From the NCBI RefSeq assembly GCF_018474015.1, contig NZ_JAHCSG010000006.1:62001-126000 (forward strand): 64,000 nt of DNA, given 5' to 3'. Position numbers and translations under genes: made by a program. The DNA comes from Williamsia sp. CHRR-6 (GTDB taxonomy: Bacteria > Actinomycetota > Actinomycetes > Mycobacteriales > Mycobacteriaceae). Below the pieces are notes generated by a model. The model had not been told where the DNA came from. It saw only the letters and a program-made list of their open reading frames with translations, and made no database searches. Of this stretch, positions 8,229-19,609 are shown one piece after another (position 1 is the first letter of the stretch; the number at the start of each line of letters is the position of its first letter).

Positions 8229-10075
8229 TGACCGCCGTCGCCGAGCGTCGACCCGACGACGTACCGCTGCGGCCGGCAGATCGGTCCGGTGCCCCGCGCA
8301 CGTCTGGCCTCTCGCGCCCCGCCGACATCGCGCTCACCCTCGCTGCGGTCGGGGGGTTGTTGTGTCTGCTGATGGCAGGCGCGGGCGTGGTGTTCGGCCT
8401 GACGACCCTCATCGTGCGCACCGACTCCATGACCCCCACCGCGCCGGCCGGGTCGATCGCACTGGCGCAGAAGGTTTCCGGCCCGCAGCTGCAGGTCGGT
8501 GACATCGTCTCGGTCCGCTCGCCCTACGGTCCGCGAGTGATGCACCGCGTGGTGGCGGTGACCGCCCGGTCGCAGGTCGCGGCAACGGTCGTGCTCAAAG
8601 GTGACGCCAACGCCGCCCCGGACCCGGCGCCCTATGTGGTGGGCACCGGAGACCGGGTGTCCCTGGTCATCCCGGGAGCCGGCTACGTCCTGAGCTGGGT
8701 GTCGAGTCCGGCCGGTCGTGTCCTCGGGGCGCTGGTGGCAATCGCGTTGCTCGCGTGGGCCTTTGGGCGTACTCGAGCGCCCGAGGAGGAGCGTGGTGGC
8801 CCCCGCCCGGTCGGCCGCCATCGGGCGACTCCCGCCGCCACATCGACCGCAGTGGCGGTGACGGTACTGGTGGCGGTGACCGCGATGACGGTGCAGGCGG
8901 CACCGGCGCGAGCCGCGCTCACCGTGACCGCGACCACCCGATCCACCCACGCCAGCAACGGGTTCGCGGCGTTCATGCCCGCCGGATTGCGGTGTTCGAC
9001 GACCAGCGTCCTCACCCTGAGTGATGCGGTGCTGTCATGGACCGGAGTGGGACCCGGCTACGCATACCTGCTCACCTTCTACACCGGGCCAGGCGCCACC
9101 GGACCGGTCAAGACCAATCAACTCCTACCAGCGGCGGCCGCGGGTGCCACCGTGAGCTACACCCCGACCGCAGCCGATGTCACCCGCCTCGTCGGGACGG
9201 GCGAGCAATACGTGTGGCTACGCACCGTGCGGCTCTCCGACGGCATGCTCTCGGGCCGGGTGCTGTTCACCGGGATGTGGGTGGTGCCGCTGACCGGTCG
9301 GCGGATCTGCACGATCACGGGCAACGTCGCCACCACTGCGGCACCCCCGCAGAGCTACACCGTCACCTCCTCGGCGGCTGCCCTGCGTTTGGCGCAAGCA
9401 GCCCCGACAGTGGAGTCGACCGGTTCACCGGGGACATCGACCGGTTCACCGGGGACATCGACCGGTTCACCGGGGACATCGACCGGTTCACCGGGGCCGT
9501 CGACCGAGACCACCACCCCCACGAGCACCACCGGCAGCACACCGACGACCACCCCCTCGGATGCCGTCACATCGACCACCTCAAGCAGCACCACCCCGCC
9601 GAGCAGCAGCACGCCGCCACCGGGTGACTCGACGACGTCCATCCCCGGCTCGACCTCCGGCGACGCCCCGGCCAGTGCATCGCCCCCTGACACCGACCCG
9701 ATCTCCGGCGGCTCGCCCAGCCCGGTGTCGACGGTGGTCTCAGGGTCGGGTCGGTTCATTGCCGAGCTGGCCCAGACCGGGCTGTCAGGCACCCTCGTCA
9801 TCCGATCTGCGCTGCAACCGACAGCGCTGTTCACGCGCGCGGTGCCGGCGGATGCGGCCATCGCATGGGCGGGCGATCGCTTGTTCATCACCGATTCGCG
9901 TGGGGTCGAGGTGCTCGAGCAGTCGTCGTCCGGGTGGACGGTGGTGGCTGCCTCAGGCTCCGATGCGCCGGCTCCGACGGGTCCGAGCACCACGGCGGGC
10001 GAGCCCGCATCCACCCCGGTACAGGTGGCCCCTGCTGCGGCTGCGACCTCGTCCGATCCCCCGGGCTCGGGGTGA
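8228..10075 (+). CDS. signal peptidase I fused to an extracellular repeat-bearing domain
   Basis: A 615-residue protein whose first 175 residues form a second ER/SipW-type signal peptidase: membrane helix at about 34-60, catalytic Ser67 in RTDSMTP, His106 in RVMHRVV, KGDANAAPDPAP near 124, and a closing helix at about 163-180. A second hydrophobic stretch ending in APARA (about 207-230) looks like an internal signal or membrane anchor. It is followed by a beta-rich domain (230-380), four copies of STGSPGT (about 398-425), a long Thr/Ser/Pro linker, and a final compact domain (about 500-580). The start overlaps the stop of the gene before it (TGATG); a GTG 3 bases earlier is possible. The peptidase may anchor or cleave its own extracellular part. 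Confidence 0.75.
   Translation: MTAVAERRPDDVPLRPADRSGAPRTSGLSRPADIALTLAAVGGLLCLLMAGAGVVFGLTTLIVRTDSMTPTAPAGSIALAQKVSGPQLQVGDIVSVRSPYGPRVMHRVVAVTARSQVAATVVLKGDANAAPDPAPYVVGTGDRVSLVIPGAGYVLSWVSSPAGRVLGALVAIALLAWAFGRTRAPEEERGGPRPVGRHRATPAATSTAVAVTVLVAVTAMTVQAAPARAALTVTATTRSTHASNGFAAFMPAGLRCSTTSVLTLSDAVLSWTGVGPGYAYLLTFYTGPGATGPVKTNQLLPAAAAGATVSYTPTAADVTRLVGTGEQYVWLRTVRLSDGMLSGRVLFTGMWVVPLTGRRICTITGNVATTAAPPQSYTVTSSAAALRLAQAAPTVESTGSPGTSTGSPGTSTGSPGTSTGSPGPSTETTTPTSTTGSTPTTTPSDAVTSTTSSSTTPPSSSTPPPGDSTTSIPGSTSGDAPASASPPDTDPISGGSPSPVSTVVSGSGRFIAELAQTGLSGTLVIRSALQPTALFTRAVPADAAIAWAGDRLFITDSRGVEVLEQSSSGWTVVAASGSDAPAPTGPSTTAGEPASTPVQVAPAAAATSSDPPGSG
9416..9499 (+). repeat. four tandem 21-base repeats inside the peptidase fusion gene
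   Basis: Four head-to-tail copies of a 21-base unit begin at 9416, 9437, 9458 and 9479. The first three are identical; the fourth differs in its last bases. They encode STGSPGT three times and STGSPGP once, at the start of the Thr/Ser/Pro linker. Identical DNA over three units points to recent slippage, so copy number probably varies between strains. Confidence 0.95.
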
Positions 10076-10212
10076 TCGCCGCGCGGTGGACCCGAGGAGG
10101 TGTTCTGACCGCGGCCTCGGGGTCAGTAGGCTTGAACCCCGGAGACAGGTCGCGACATCGCGGCATCGAGCAACGACCGGGCCACTGATCTGCCCGGCAG
10201 GAGGACCGAACA

Positions 10213-11886
<1,674 letters not shown>

Positions 11887-11893
11887 CGCCAGA

Positions 11894-14800
11894 GTGTCTA
11901 CGGCGGCGTCGATCTCGGCCACAGACATCGTTGACCACTACTACGCACCGCTCGGCGTCGCCGACCACGGCGCCAGCGCGGCGCCCGACGGCGCCCCGCT
12001 TCGATCGCTCGAGGCCGACGGTCGTCGATTGGACCGGATCGAACGCCACCTGAGGTTGGGGCGCGTACGCACCGAATCCGAACCGCTCCTCGACGTGTCG
12101 GTCGTGGACGGTCGCACCTCGGTTCAAGTGGTCCTCGACGACCAACCACTGTTGGTCGAGGCGATCGTGGGCGCGGTCGAGCGGGTAGGTGTCGTGGTCG
12201 CCCGGGTCGATCACCCGATCCTCTCGGTGGAGCGGTCGGCCGACGGCGAACTGCTGCGGGTACACCCGCTCGGTCAGCGGGAGGGTCGCCGTGAATCGTG
12301 GATCTCGGTGGAGCTGGCGGGGACCGGGGCGGTCGATCAACTCGACGCAGCGGTACGCACGGTGCTCGGTCGGGTGCGCCACGCCCGGGTCGACGCCGAG
12401 GCGATCAGTCGCCGGCTGTCGGATCTGGCGCATCGTGTGCGACAGGTCGACGCCGGGCACACCACCGGTGAACACGCCGACCTGATCGAGTGGCTGCTCG
12501 ACGACCATCTCCTCGTGATGGGAAGCCTGCGTGGGGACGGTACGGGCTGGAGTGAGCCGCGTGGTGTGTTCCGAGACGCGCAGATGCCGCTGCCGCCCGT
12601 TGCCGTGGGTACGCGGGGCGAGGTACCGGTCTGCATCGCGCGCACTCATCTGGTGACCGGGTTGACGCGCGCCGAGTATCCGTTGGTGGTGCGCGTCAAC
12701 GATCCCGATGACCCCGGCGCGGTGATCGCGGTGGTGGGGGAGTTGACCGTTCGCGGACGGACCGCATCGCCGCTGGAGATCCCGGTGCTGCGCGATGTGG
12801 TGCACGCGGTGCTCGCCGGTGCCGACGACGACTCCTACACCGGATCAGAGCTGCTGGGGCTGCTGCAGAACTATCCGCGCTCGGAACTGATCTCCGCGCC
12901 GGTGGAGCCCCTCCGAACCGCCCTGCTCGACGTGTTGGACTCGACGGCAGGCCGGTCGGTCCGGCTGTACCTACGTGCCGACCCGGCTGCCGAGGTACTC
13001 GTGGCCGACGTCTACCTGCCCCGTGACCGCTACACCACGCGGCTGCGAGAAACCATGCAGGCCATACTCATCGACGCCTTCGACGGCGACGACGTCGAAT
13101 ACGCGGTTCGTATCAGCGATTCGGCGATGGCAGTGGTGCACCTGCTGATGCGGGTGCACCACAGCACTGCTGAACAGATCGCCGTCGCATCATTGTCCGA
13201 CCCGCGGCGGCTGGCGGTGCAGTCGGAGTTGGCTGCGGCGGCGCGCAGCTGGGACGAAGACCTGGCCGCAGTGGCCGAACAACGCAGCATCCCAACCGGA
13301 CTCGACATCGATGCGGTCGTCGCGTTGGCCGCGGTGATGCCGGAGTCCTATCGCAGTCGACGTGATCCGCAGGCGGCCCTCGACGAACTGGAGGTCATCG
13401 CGCGACTGTCGCCCGAGGGTTTCCACGTGTCCCTCGACTGCGCCGAGGACGGGGCGTGGGAACTGCGCCTACTCCTGGGTGGCCGTTGCGCCACCCTCAC
13501 CGACATCCTGCCGGTGCTGGGCAGCCTCGGCGTCGACGTCATCGATCAATACCCCACCGCGATCGTCCGGCCCGACGGGATCCGTTGTTGGATCTACGAT
13601 CTCGGTGTGCGGCCGACGGCAGGCGTGAGCGTGGCACCCGACGCCGAGGACGTGTCGCGCCGGTTCACCGATGCGTTCGCCGACATCTGGTCGGGTGCGG
13701 CAGACGTGGACCCGTTCAACGAGTTGGTGTTGCGCTGCGGACTCGACCACCGTGGGGTGGCCATGTTGCGCGGGTACGCGCGGTACCTGCGGCAGTGCGG
13801 TTTCGGCTACGGTGCCCGGCGGATGGTGAGCGTGCTGGGGTCACGTCCCGACATCACCGCCGCCCTGGTCGAGTTGTTCACAGTGTCTCTGCACCCGCAA
13901 CGGGCCGATGAGGCCGCGCGCACCCAGGTACTCGCCCGACTGACCGAGATGGCCTCGGGCGTGTTCAATCTCGACTCCGACCGGGTGATCTCGGCGTTCA
14001 TCGATGTCATCTCGGCCACGGTGCGGACCAACTTCTACACCTCGCAACCAGATTCGGCAGCAGGTGCGGCACCGTCGACGCTGTCGTTCAAGCTGGCCCC
14101 ACGCGATATCCCGCAGACCCCGCAGCCACGGCCCGAGCACGAGATCTTCGTGACGTCGCCTCGGGTGGAAGGCGTCCACCTGCGCTTTGGGGCGGTGGCC
14201 CGCGGAGGACTGCGCTGGTCGGACCGGCCTGAGGACTTCCGGACCGAGATCTTGGGCCTGGTGAAGGCGCAGGCGGTCAAGAACGCGGTCATCGTCCCCG
14301 TGGGCGCAAAGGGTGGATTCGTCGATCGTCGCCCACCGGTGCCGACCGGTGATGCGACCGTCGATCGTGACGCCGCGGGGACCTCAGGAGTCGCCTGCTA
14401 TCGCGAGTTCGTCTCTGCCCTGCTCGATCTCACCGACAACCTGGTCACCTCGACCGACGCACAGACCGCAGAGTCAGGCGAGCCGGTGCAGTCGGTGCGT
14501 CCACCTGCCGGGGTCCATCGTCGCGACGGCGATGACCCGTACCTGGTGGTCGCCGCTGACAAGGGGACGGCGAGCTTTTCCGACATCGCCAACGCGGTGG
14601 CCGCCGACCACGGATTCTGGTTGGGTGATGCCTTCGCCTCGGGTGGCTCGGTGGGGTACGACCACAAGGCGATGGGAATCACCGCCCGGGGCGCCTGGGA
14701 ATCGGTGCGACGTCACCTCGCCGAGATGGGGGTCGACGTCGACACCGACACCGTGACCGCGGTGGGTATCGGTGACATGAGCGGCGACGTGTTCGGCAAC

Positions 14801-16639
14801 GGGATGCTGCTGTCCGAACACCTCGAGCTGGTGGCCGCTTTCGATCACCGAGACATCTTCATCGACCCTGAACCCGTTGCGGCCCAGGCTTTCGCCGAGC
14901 GTCGTCGCCTGTTCGACCTGCCTCGTTCTTCCTGGGCCGACTACGATCCGAGCCTCATCTCCGTCGGCGGCGGGGTGTTCTCGCGCGAGGCCAAGGCGAT
15001 CGATGTGTCCCCGCAGATGATCCGGGCTCTGGGGTTGCCCGCGCACACCACCACCCTCAGCCCACCGGAGTTGATCCGGGCCATACTTCTGGCTCCGGTG
15101 GATCTGCTGTGGAACGGCGGCATCGGTACCTATGTCAAGGCATCCACCGAAAGTCATGCGGCGGTGGGGGACAAGGCCAACGACGCCATCCGGGTGGACG
15201 GTCGCGAGCTGCGAGCCCGGATCGTGGGCGAGGGTGGAAACCTGGGTGTGACCGAGCACGGTCGGATCGAGTTCGCGGTGTCGGGCGGTCGCATCAACAC
15301 CGATGCGCTGGACAACTCGGCCGGCGTCGACTGCTCCGATCACGAGGTGAACATCAAGATCCTGCTCGACACCCACCGGGACGCCGGCCGGTTGGCTGCG
15401 GGTGAACGCGACGCTTTGCTGCACTCGATGACAGACGAGGTGGCCCGACTCGTCCTCGCCGACAATCGGGCTCAGAATCTTGAGCTCGGATATGCACGCG
15501 CGCAATCAGATTCGATGGTGGAGGTACATGCTCGGTTGCTCGAGCACCTGGCGTCGGTGGAGGGGGTGGATCTCGAACTCGAGGCGTTGCCGCTGCCCGA
15601 GGGGTTGCGTGCGCGCGGTAACCCGCTCACCTCACCTGAGTTGGCCACATTGATGGCGCACGTGAAGCTGGCACTCAAGCGCGAGATGCTGGCCACCGAC
15701 CTGCCCGATCACGAGGTGTTCGCGCCGCGACTCGTCGAGTACTTCCCGCAACCGTTGCGCCAGCGATTCGCGCAAGCATTCGCCACCCATCCGTTGCGTC
15801 GCGAGATCGTGACCACGACCCTGGTCAACGACGTGGTCAACACGGCCGGCATCGCACACGTGTTCCAGCTGGTCGAGGCCACCGGATCCAGCTCGGTGGA
15901 TGCGCTGCGCGCATATGCGGTGGTGACCGAGGTATTCGGCCTACCGGCGCTGTGGCGTCGGATCGTGCAGGCGCGGGCGCCCATCCCGTTGCAGGACGAG
16001 ATGATCGGATACACGCGACGGTTGGTGTTCCGGGCGTCACGCCGTCTGCTGCTCACGCGGCCGCAGCCGCTGCCGGTGGCATCCGAGGTCATCCGCTACC
16101 AGCATCGGGTGGCGGCGTTGGACCCCGAGCTGGCCGGCTGGTTGCGGGAGTCGTCTACCGCAGAGGTGTCGGAACGTGCCGATCGATGGCGGGCCGCGGG
16201 CGTACCCGACGACCTGGCCGACGAGGTCGCGGCTTGCCTGCACCGATACGGGCTGCTCGACATCATCGACGCGGCCGAGATCGCCGATCGAACCGAGATC
16301 GAGGTGGGCGAACTGTATTACGCGCTGCTAGATCATCTGGGGATCGAACGACTGCTCTCGGCCGTGTCCGGTCTCGACTCGGCTGATCGCTGGCAATCGT
16401 TGGCCCGCTTGGCGTTACGCGATGACCTGTTCGCCGTGCTGCAGGGCGTCACCCTGGCGGTGTTGGACGTGGACGAACCAGGGGAGTCGGCGGCGGAGAA
16501 GATCGCCGAATGGGAGACGCACAGCTCGTCGCGACTGGCCCGCGCACGCACGATCATCGCCGAGATCGTCGAATCCGGACGACACGACATCGCCACCTTG
16601 TCGGTGGCGGCTCGGCAACTGCGCAGCATGCTGCGATGA
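11894..16639 (+). CDS. gdh: NAD-specific glutamate dehydrogenase, large (180 kDa class)
   Basis: At 1581 residues this is the large NAD-GDH class, close to the 1624 residues of the mycobacterial enzyme. It has a long N-terminal regulatory region with ACT-like segments (1-700), then the catalytic core: GGLRWSDRPEDFRTEILGLVKAQAVKNAVIVPVGAKGGF at about 767-810, and the Rossmann part with NGGIGTYVKAS and GEGGNLGVTEHGRIEF. A helical C-terminal domain follows. It converts glutamate and NAD to 2-oxoglutarate, ammonia and NADH; in mycobacteria it is held back by GarA. I use GTG 11894, 7 bases after the ettA stop, because the upstream in-frame sequence lies inside ettA. Its stop overlaps the next start (ATGA). 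Confidence 0.93.
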   Translation: MSTAASISATDIVDHYYAPLGVADHGASAAPDGAPLRSLEADGRRLDRIERHLRLGRVRTESEPLLDVSVVDGRTSVQVVLDDQPLLVEAIVGAVERVGVVVARVDHPILSVERSADGELLRVHPLGQREGRRESWISVELAGTGAVDQLDAAVRTVLGRVRHARVDAEAISRRLSDLAHRVRQVDAGHTTGEHADLIEWLLDDHLLVMGSLRGDGTGWSEPRGVFRDAQMPLPPVAVGTRGEVPVCIARTHLVTGLTRAEYPLVVRVNDPDDPGAVIAVVGELTVRGRTASPLEIPVLRDVVHAVLAGADDDSYTGSELLGLLQNYPRSELISAPVEPLRTALLDVLDSTAGRSVRLYLRADPAAEVLVADVYLPRDRYTTRLRETMQAILIDAFDGDDVEYAVRISDSAMAVVHLLMRVHHSTAEQIAVASLSDPRRLAVQSELAAAARSWDEDLAAVAEQRSIPTGLDIDAVVALAAVMPESYRSRRDPQAALDELEVIARLSPEGFHVSLDCAEDGAWELRLLLGGRCATLTDILPVLGSLGVDVIDQYPTAIVRPDGIRCWIYDLGVRPTAGVSVAPDAEDVSRRFTDAFADIWSGAADVDPFNELVLRCGLDHRGVAMLRGYARYLRQCGFGYGARRMVSVLGSRPDITAALVELFTVSLHPQRADEAARTQVLARLTEMASGVFNLDSDRVISAFIDVISATVRTNFYTSQPDSAAGAAPSTLSFKLAPRDIPQTPQPRPEHEIFVTSPRVEGVHLRFGAVARGGLRWSDRPEDFRTEILGLVKAQAVKNAVIVPVGAKGGFVDRRPPVPTGDATVDRDAAGTSGVACYREFVSALLDLTDNLVTSTDAQTAESGEPVQSVRPPAGVHRRDGDDPYLVVAADKGTASFSDIANAVAADHGFWLGDAFASGGSVGYDHKAMGITARGAWESVRRHLAEMGVDVDTDTVTAVGIGDMSGDVFGNGMLLSEHLELVAAFDHRDIFIDPEPVAAQAFAERRRLFDLPRSSWADYDPSLISVGGGVFSREAKAIDVSPQMIRALGLPAHTTTLSPPELIRAILLAPVDLLWNGGIGTYVKASTESHAAVGDKANDAIRVDGRELRARIVGEGGNLGVTEHGRIEFAVSGGRINTDALDNSAGVDCSDHEVNIKILLDTHRDAGRLAAGERDALLHSMTDEVARLVLADNRAQNLELGYARAQSDSMVEVHARLLEHLASVEGVDLELEALPLPEGLRARGNPLTSPELATLMAHVKLALKREMLATDLPDHEVFAPRLVEYFPQPLRQRFAQAFATHPLRREIVTTTLVNDVVNTAGIAHVFQLVEATGSSSVDALRAYAVVTEVFGLPALWRRIVQARAPIPLQDEMIGYTRRLVFRASRRLLLTRPQPLPVASEVIRYQHRVAALDPELAGWLRESSTAEVSERADRWRAAGVPDDLADEVAACLHRYGLLDIIDAAEIADRTEIEVGELYYALLDHLGIERLLSAVSGLDSADRWQSLARLALRDDLFAVLQGVTLAVLDVDEPGESAAEKIAEWETHSSSRLARARTIIAEIVESGRHDIATLSVAARQLRSMLR

Positions 16640-17313
16640 TCGTCTTCGCGCGTTCAGAGGACCGAAACGACCTGTACGCCTTCCTGTCTCATGCATTGCG
16701 GGTGGATGACACGGCGCTGGTACGGTTGCGGCGTCGCGGCGACGGGTCGGTCGGAGCGTGGGTTCAGACCCCGTTCGACGTGCTCGCCACCCGGGTGGTC
16801 GCGCTGCAGATCGAGGCCCTCGACGTGGTATTCGACGCAGCCACTTTGCAGACGGAGCTGCGCCCGTCCACCGCAGATCTCACGGTCGATCCGGGATACT
16901 CCCTCGACAGTGCGTGGCAGGGGGCGTTGCCGCCGGAACGCGGATTCGTCCACATCGACGACGTCCCGGCGCGTAGCGTAGTCGAATTGTCCAGGGGTGG
17001 AGCGACATTGGCGCGCACCGAGGCCGGACCGCTGGGCCCGCCGACCGAATTGCTCGACCACACGGTGTTGTCGGTGACCGGCGCGGGCGTCGATCGGCCG
17101 GTGGAGATCAGCCTGCGTTCGGTGTTCGCCCTCACGGCGATGGGATTCGTCGTCGATGCCGCCGGGGGAGCGGTGACAGCGACCTCGCCGCTGGCCGACA
17201 TCGCCGCCGACGAGCCGGTCCGGGTGCGGGCCACCACCGTGTGGGCTCGCCTCGACGCCCGCTACGGATCGGTGTATCAGCGACGCACAGCGGCCATCCC
17301 GTTGTTCACCTGA
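16636..17313 (+). CDS. conserved actinobacterial protein coupled to gdh
   Basis: A 225-residue soluble protein, mostly hydrophilic with alternating beta-like segments and no signal peptide, membrane helix or Cys motif. I do not recognise a domain. The start ATG overlaps the gdh stop by 4 bases, so it is co-translated with the dehydrogenase. Mycobacteria also carry short conserved genes of unknown function directly after gdh, and this may be the counterpart of one of them; that link rests on position and size. It ends 5 bases before the convergent alpha-glucosidase gene. Confidence 0.7.
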   Translation: MIVFARSEDRNDLYAFLSHALRVDDTALVRLRRRGDGSVGAWVQTPFDVLATRVVALQIEALDVVFDAATLQTELRPSTADLTVDPGYSLDSAWQGALPPERGFVHIDDVPARSVVELSRGGATLARTEAGPLGPPTELLDHTVLSVTGAGVDRPVEISLRSVFALTAMGFVVDAAGGAVTATSPLADIAADEPVRVRATTVWARLDARYGSVYQRRTAAIPLFT

Positions 17314-17318
17314 GGTCC

Positions 17319-19001
17319 TCAGACCAGCCAGGCGGCAGCGTCGGCAGCGAGCATGCCGTCGATCAGCGGCGCGCTGGCCAGCAGCACCTCGCCCTCGGGC
17401 AGCCCGACCGGCTCGTCGGTGGTGTTCACCGCGCAGGTCAGTCGACCCAGTGCCCGGCGGAACGCCAGACACCCGGCCGGCGCGCCGTACCACTGGATGT
17501 CGGTCCCACGGAATTCCGGTCGGGTCTTTCGCAGTTCGATGGCCATGCGATATAGCGAGAGCGTCGAGTCGACATCCTCGAGCTGGCGTTCGGCGGTCAA
17601 CTCCGACCACTGCGCCGGCATCGGCAGCCAGGTCTCGGCGGCGGTGCTGAACCCGAACGGTGGCTCAGTTCCCTCCCACGGCAGCGGGACCCGGCATCCG
17701 TCGCGACCACGTTCGGTGTGACCGGAGCGTTCCCACACCGGGTCCTGGAGTGCCTCGTCGGGGAGGTCGACGTTGGGTAGGCCCAATTCGCTCCCGTTGT
17801 AGAGGAACACTGTCCCCGGCAGCGCCAACTCCACCAGGATCATCGCCCGCGCGCGTGCCAGACCGCGCGACTGATCGCCGTTGCCGTAGCGGGTCACCTC
17901 GCGTTCGATGTCGTGGTTGGACAACGTCCACGTGGGGTTGCCGCCCACGGATTCGACTGCGGCCAAGGAGTTCTCGATCGCCGACCGGATGGAGTCGGCG
18001 TCGAAGTCGGTTTCGGCGAGTCGGAAGTTGAAGCCCAGATGCAACTCGTCGGGCCGCACGTATTCGGCGAAGCGTGCGTTGTCACGCACCCAGATCTCGC
18101 CGACGGTGACCGCGTCGGGATACTCGTCGAGCACCGATCGGATACGTCGGTGGATGGCGTGCACGCCAGGGTTGTTGAAGCGCGGATCGTCGTCGTCGTT
18201 GATCAGCAAACCGGTCCGCTGATCGTCGTCCATGTCGGGCAGGCCTTCGGGTTTGGCCATGCCGTGCGCGACGTCGATGCGGAAGCCATCCACCCCTCGG
18301 TCGAGCCAGAACCGCAGTGTCTCTTGGAGATCGGCGAAGATCTCCTCGTTCTCCCAGTTGAGGTCTGGCTGTTCGGGGGCGAAGATGTGCATGTACCACT
18401 GACCGGGGCTGCCGTCGGGTTCGGTGATCCGGGTCCAGGCCGGGCCACCGAAGATGCTCGGCCAGTTGTTGGGTGGCTCGCCTCCGTCGGCCCCGCGACC
18501 GTCGCGGAAGATGTAGCGATCGCGCGCCGCGCTGCCCGGTGCCGCGGCCAAGGCTTCGACGAACCAGCGGTGCTGATCGCTGGTGTGATTGGGCACCAGA
18601 TCCATCGTCACGCGGATGCTGCGTGCGTGCGCCTCCTCGATCAGCGTGTCCATCGCCTCGATTCCCCCGAACAGCGGATCGATGTCGCGAGGATCGGACA
18701 CGTCGTAACCGTGATCAGCCATCGGTGAGCGCATCACCGGACTGAGCCAGAGTGCGTCGACACCCAACAACTCGAGGTAACCGAGTTTCTCCACCACACC
18801 AGGTAGATCACCCACCCCGTCGCCGGAGCTGTCGGCGAACGACCTCGGGTAGATCTGGTAGAAGATCGCGGACTTCCACCACGGCGTCTCGACCGCCGAG
18901 ACCGCTGGGGCATCAGAGGATTCGGGTCCGGTGGTTTCGTCGGCGGCTGATCCGGATTCGATCTCGCGGGCTGCGTCGGTCACCGAATCATTGTGCACCA
19001 C
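17319..19001 (-). CDS. aglA: alpha-glucosidase, GH13 family
   Basis: A 560-residue GH13 enzyme. After a charged 40-residue N terminus comes the barrel: AIFYQIYPRSFADSSGDGVGDLPG, the conserved region I DLVPNHTS, region II GFRIDVAHG with the Asp nucleophile, region III VGEIW with the acid/base Glu, and region IV LSNHD. The oligo-1,6-glucosidase/alpha-glucosidase subgroup is indicated by DGVGDLPGV and the short C-terminal beta domain. It probably hydrolyses maltose-type or isomaltose-type alpha-glucosides in the cytosol, as no signal peptide is seen. It follows glbO on the same strand with a gap of about 48 bases; mycobacteria keep the same pair of neighbours. Confidence 0.88.
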   Translation of the reverse strand: MVHNDSVTDAAREIESGSAADETTGPESSDAPAVSAVETPWWKSAIFYQIYPRSFADSSGDGVGDLPGVVEKLGYLELLGVDALWLSPVMRSPMADHGYDVSDPRDIDPLFGGIEAMDTLIEEAHARSIRVTMDLVPNHTSDQHRWFVEALAAAPGSAARDRYIFRDGRGADGGEPPNNWPSIFGGPAWTRITEPDGSPGQWYMHIFAPEQPDLNWENEEIFADLQETLRFWLDRGVDGFRIDVAHGMAKPEGLPDMDDDQRTGLLINDDDDPRFNNPGVHAIHRRIRSVLDEYPDAVTVGEIWVRDNARFAEYVRPDELHLGFNFRLAETDFDADSIRSAIENSLAAVESVGGNPTWTLSNHDIEREVTRYGNGDQSRGLARARAMILVELALPGTVFLYNGSELGLPNVDLPDEALQDPVWERSGHTERGRDGCRVPLPWEGTEPPFGFSTAAETWLPMPAQWSELTAERQLEDVDSTLSLYRMAIELRKTRPEFRGTDIQWYGAPAGCLAFRRALGRLTCAVNTTDEPVGLPEGEVLLASAPLIDGMLAADAAAWLV

Positions 19002-19049
19002 CGCGACATGCCGACCTCGTCGGCGCAGTGCGGCGTCGGGATCACCTCG

Positions 19050-19463
19050 TCAGAGTGGGGCGTTGACCATGGACTGCGCGGCCATCTCCATGTAGTCGAT
19101 CAGCGCACGGCGATGCTCGTCGTCGAGTCGATCGGGGCCGATCGACTCGATCGCGATGTGCATACAGCGCAGCCACGCGTCGCGTTCGATGGGGCCGATC
19201 CGAAACGGCTGGTGTCGCATCCGCAGCCGAGGATGTCCACGCTGCTCGGAGTAGGTCCGTGGTCCGCCCCAGTACTGCTCCAGGAACATGCGTAGTCGCC
19301 GTTGCGCCCCCTCGAGGTCGTCCTCGGGATACAGCGGGCGCAGGACGTCGTCGGCGGCCACCTCGGCGTAGAACCGTGCGGTGAGCGCGTCGAAGGTGGC
19401 CGCGCCGCCCACCGCGTCGTAGAAGGTCGATGCACCATCGGTCACCTCCCCAGTGTTCCTCAT
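19050..19463 (-). CDS. glbO: group II truncated haemoglobin (trHbO)
   Basis: A 137-residue 2-over-2 globin. The signature [30 protein letters not shown] is almost that of mycobacterial GlbO, with the proximal His in RMRH and the distal Trp G8 in AWLRCM. FYDAVGG starts the globin fold. It binds haem and oxygen and is linked to oxygen and peroxide handling near the respiratory membrane in M. tuberculosis. The core would fit a start near residue 13; I use the ATG at 19463. GTG at 19469 and GTG at 19445 are alternatives, and none has a clear ribosome site. Confidence 0.92.
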   Translation of the reverse strand: MRNTGEVTDGASTFYDAVGGAATFDALTARFYAEVAADDVLRPLYPEDDLEGAQRRLRMFLEQYWGGPRTYSEQRGHPRLRMRHQPFRIGPIERDAWLRCMHIAIESIGPDRLDDEHRRALIDYMEMAAQSMVNAPL

Positions 19464-19609
19464 CGTCACGTCGATCCGCGTTCGGACACCGGGGGTTCAC
19501 CGATGCACGGCGTCGATTCACCTGATGGCCACCACCGGCGGCCGGTTAATCCTGTGCAATCAGGGCAGATCCGTGGTCAACTGGAGTCGACGACACACTC
19601 GGAGGTCGG

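Noticed and set aside
9416-9499. Tandem units considered as a CRISPR array
   Set aside because: The units are contiguous with no spacers and lie in a coding frame.
9355-10014. 219-codon minus-strand frame opposite the peptidase fusion
   Set aside because: Its regular GEPVDVP repeats are the antisense reading of the 21-base repeat.
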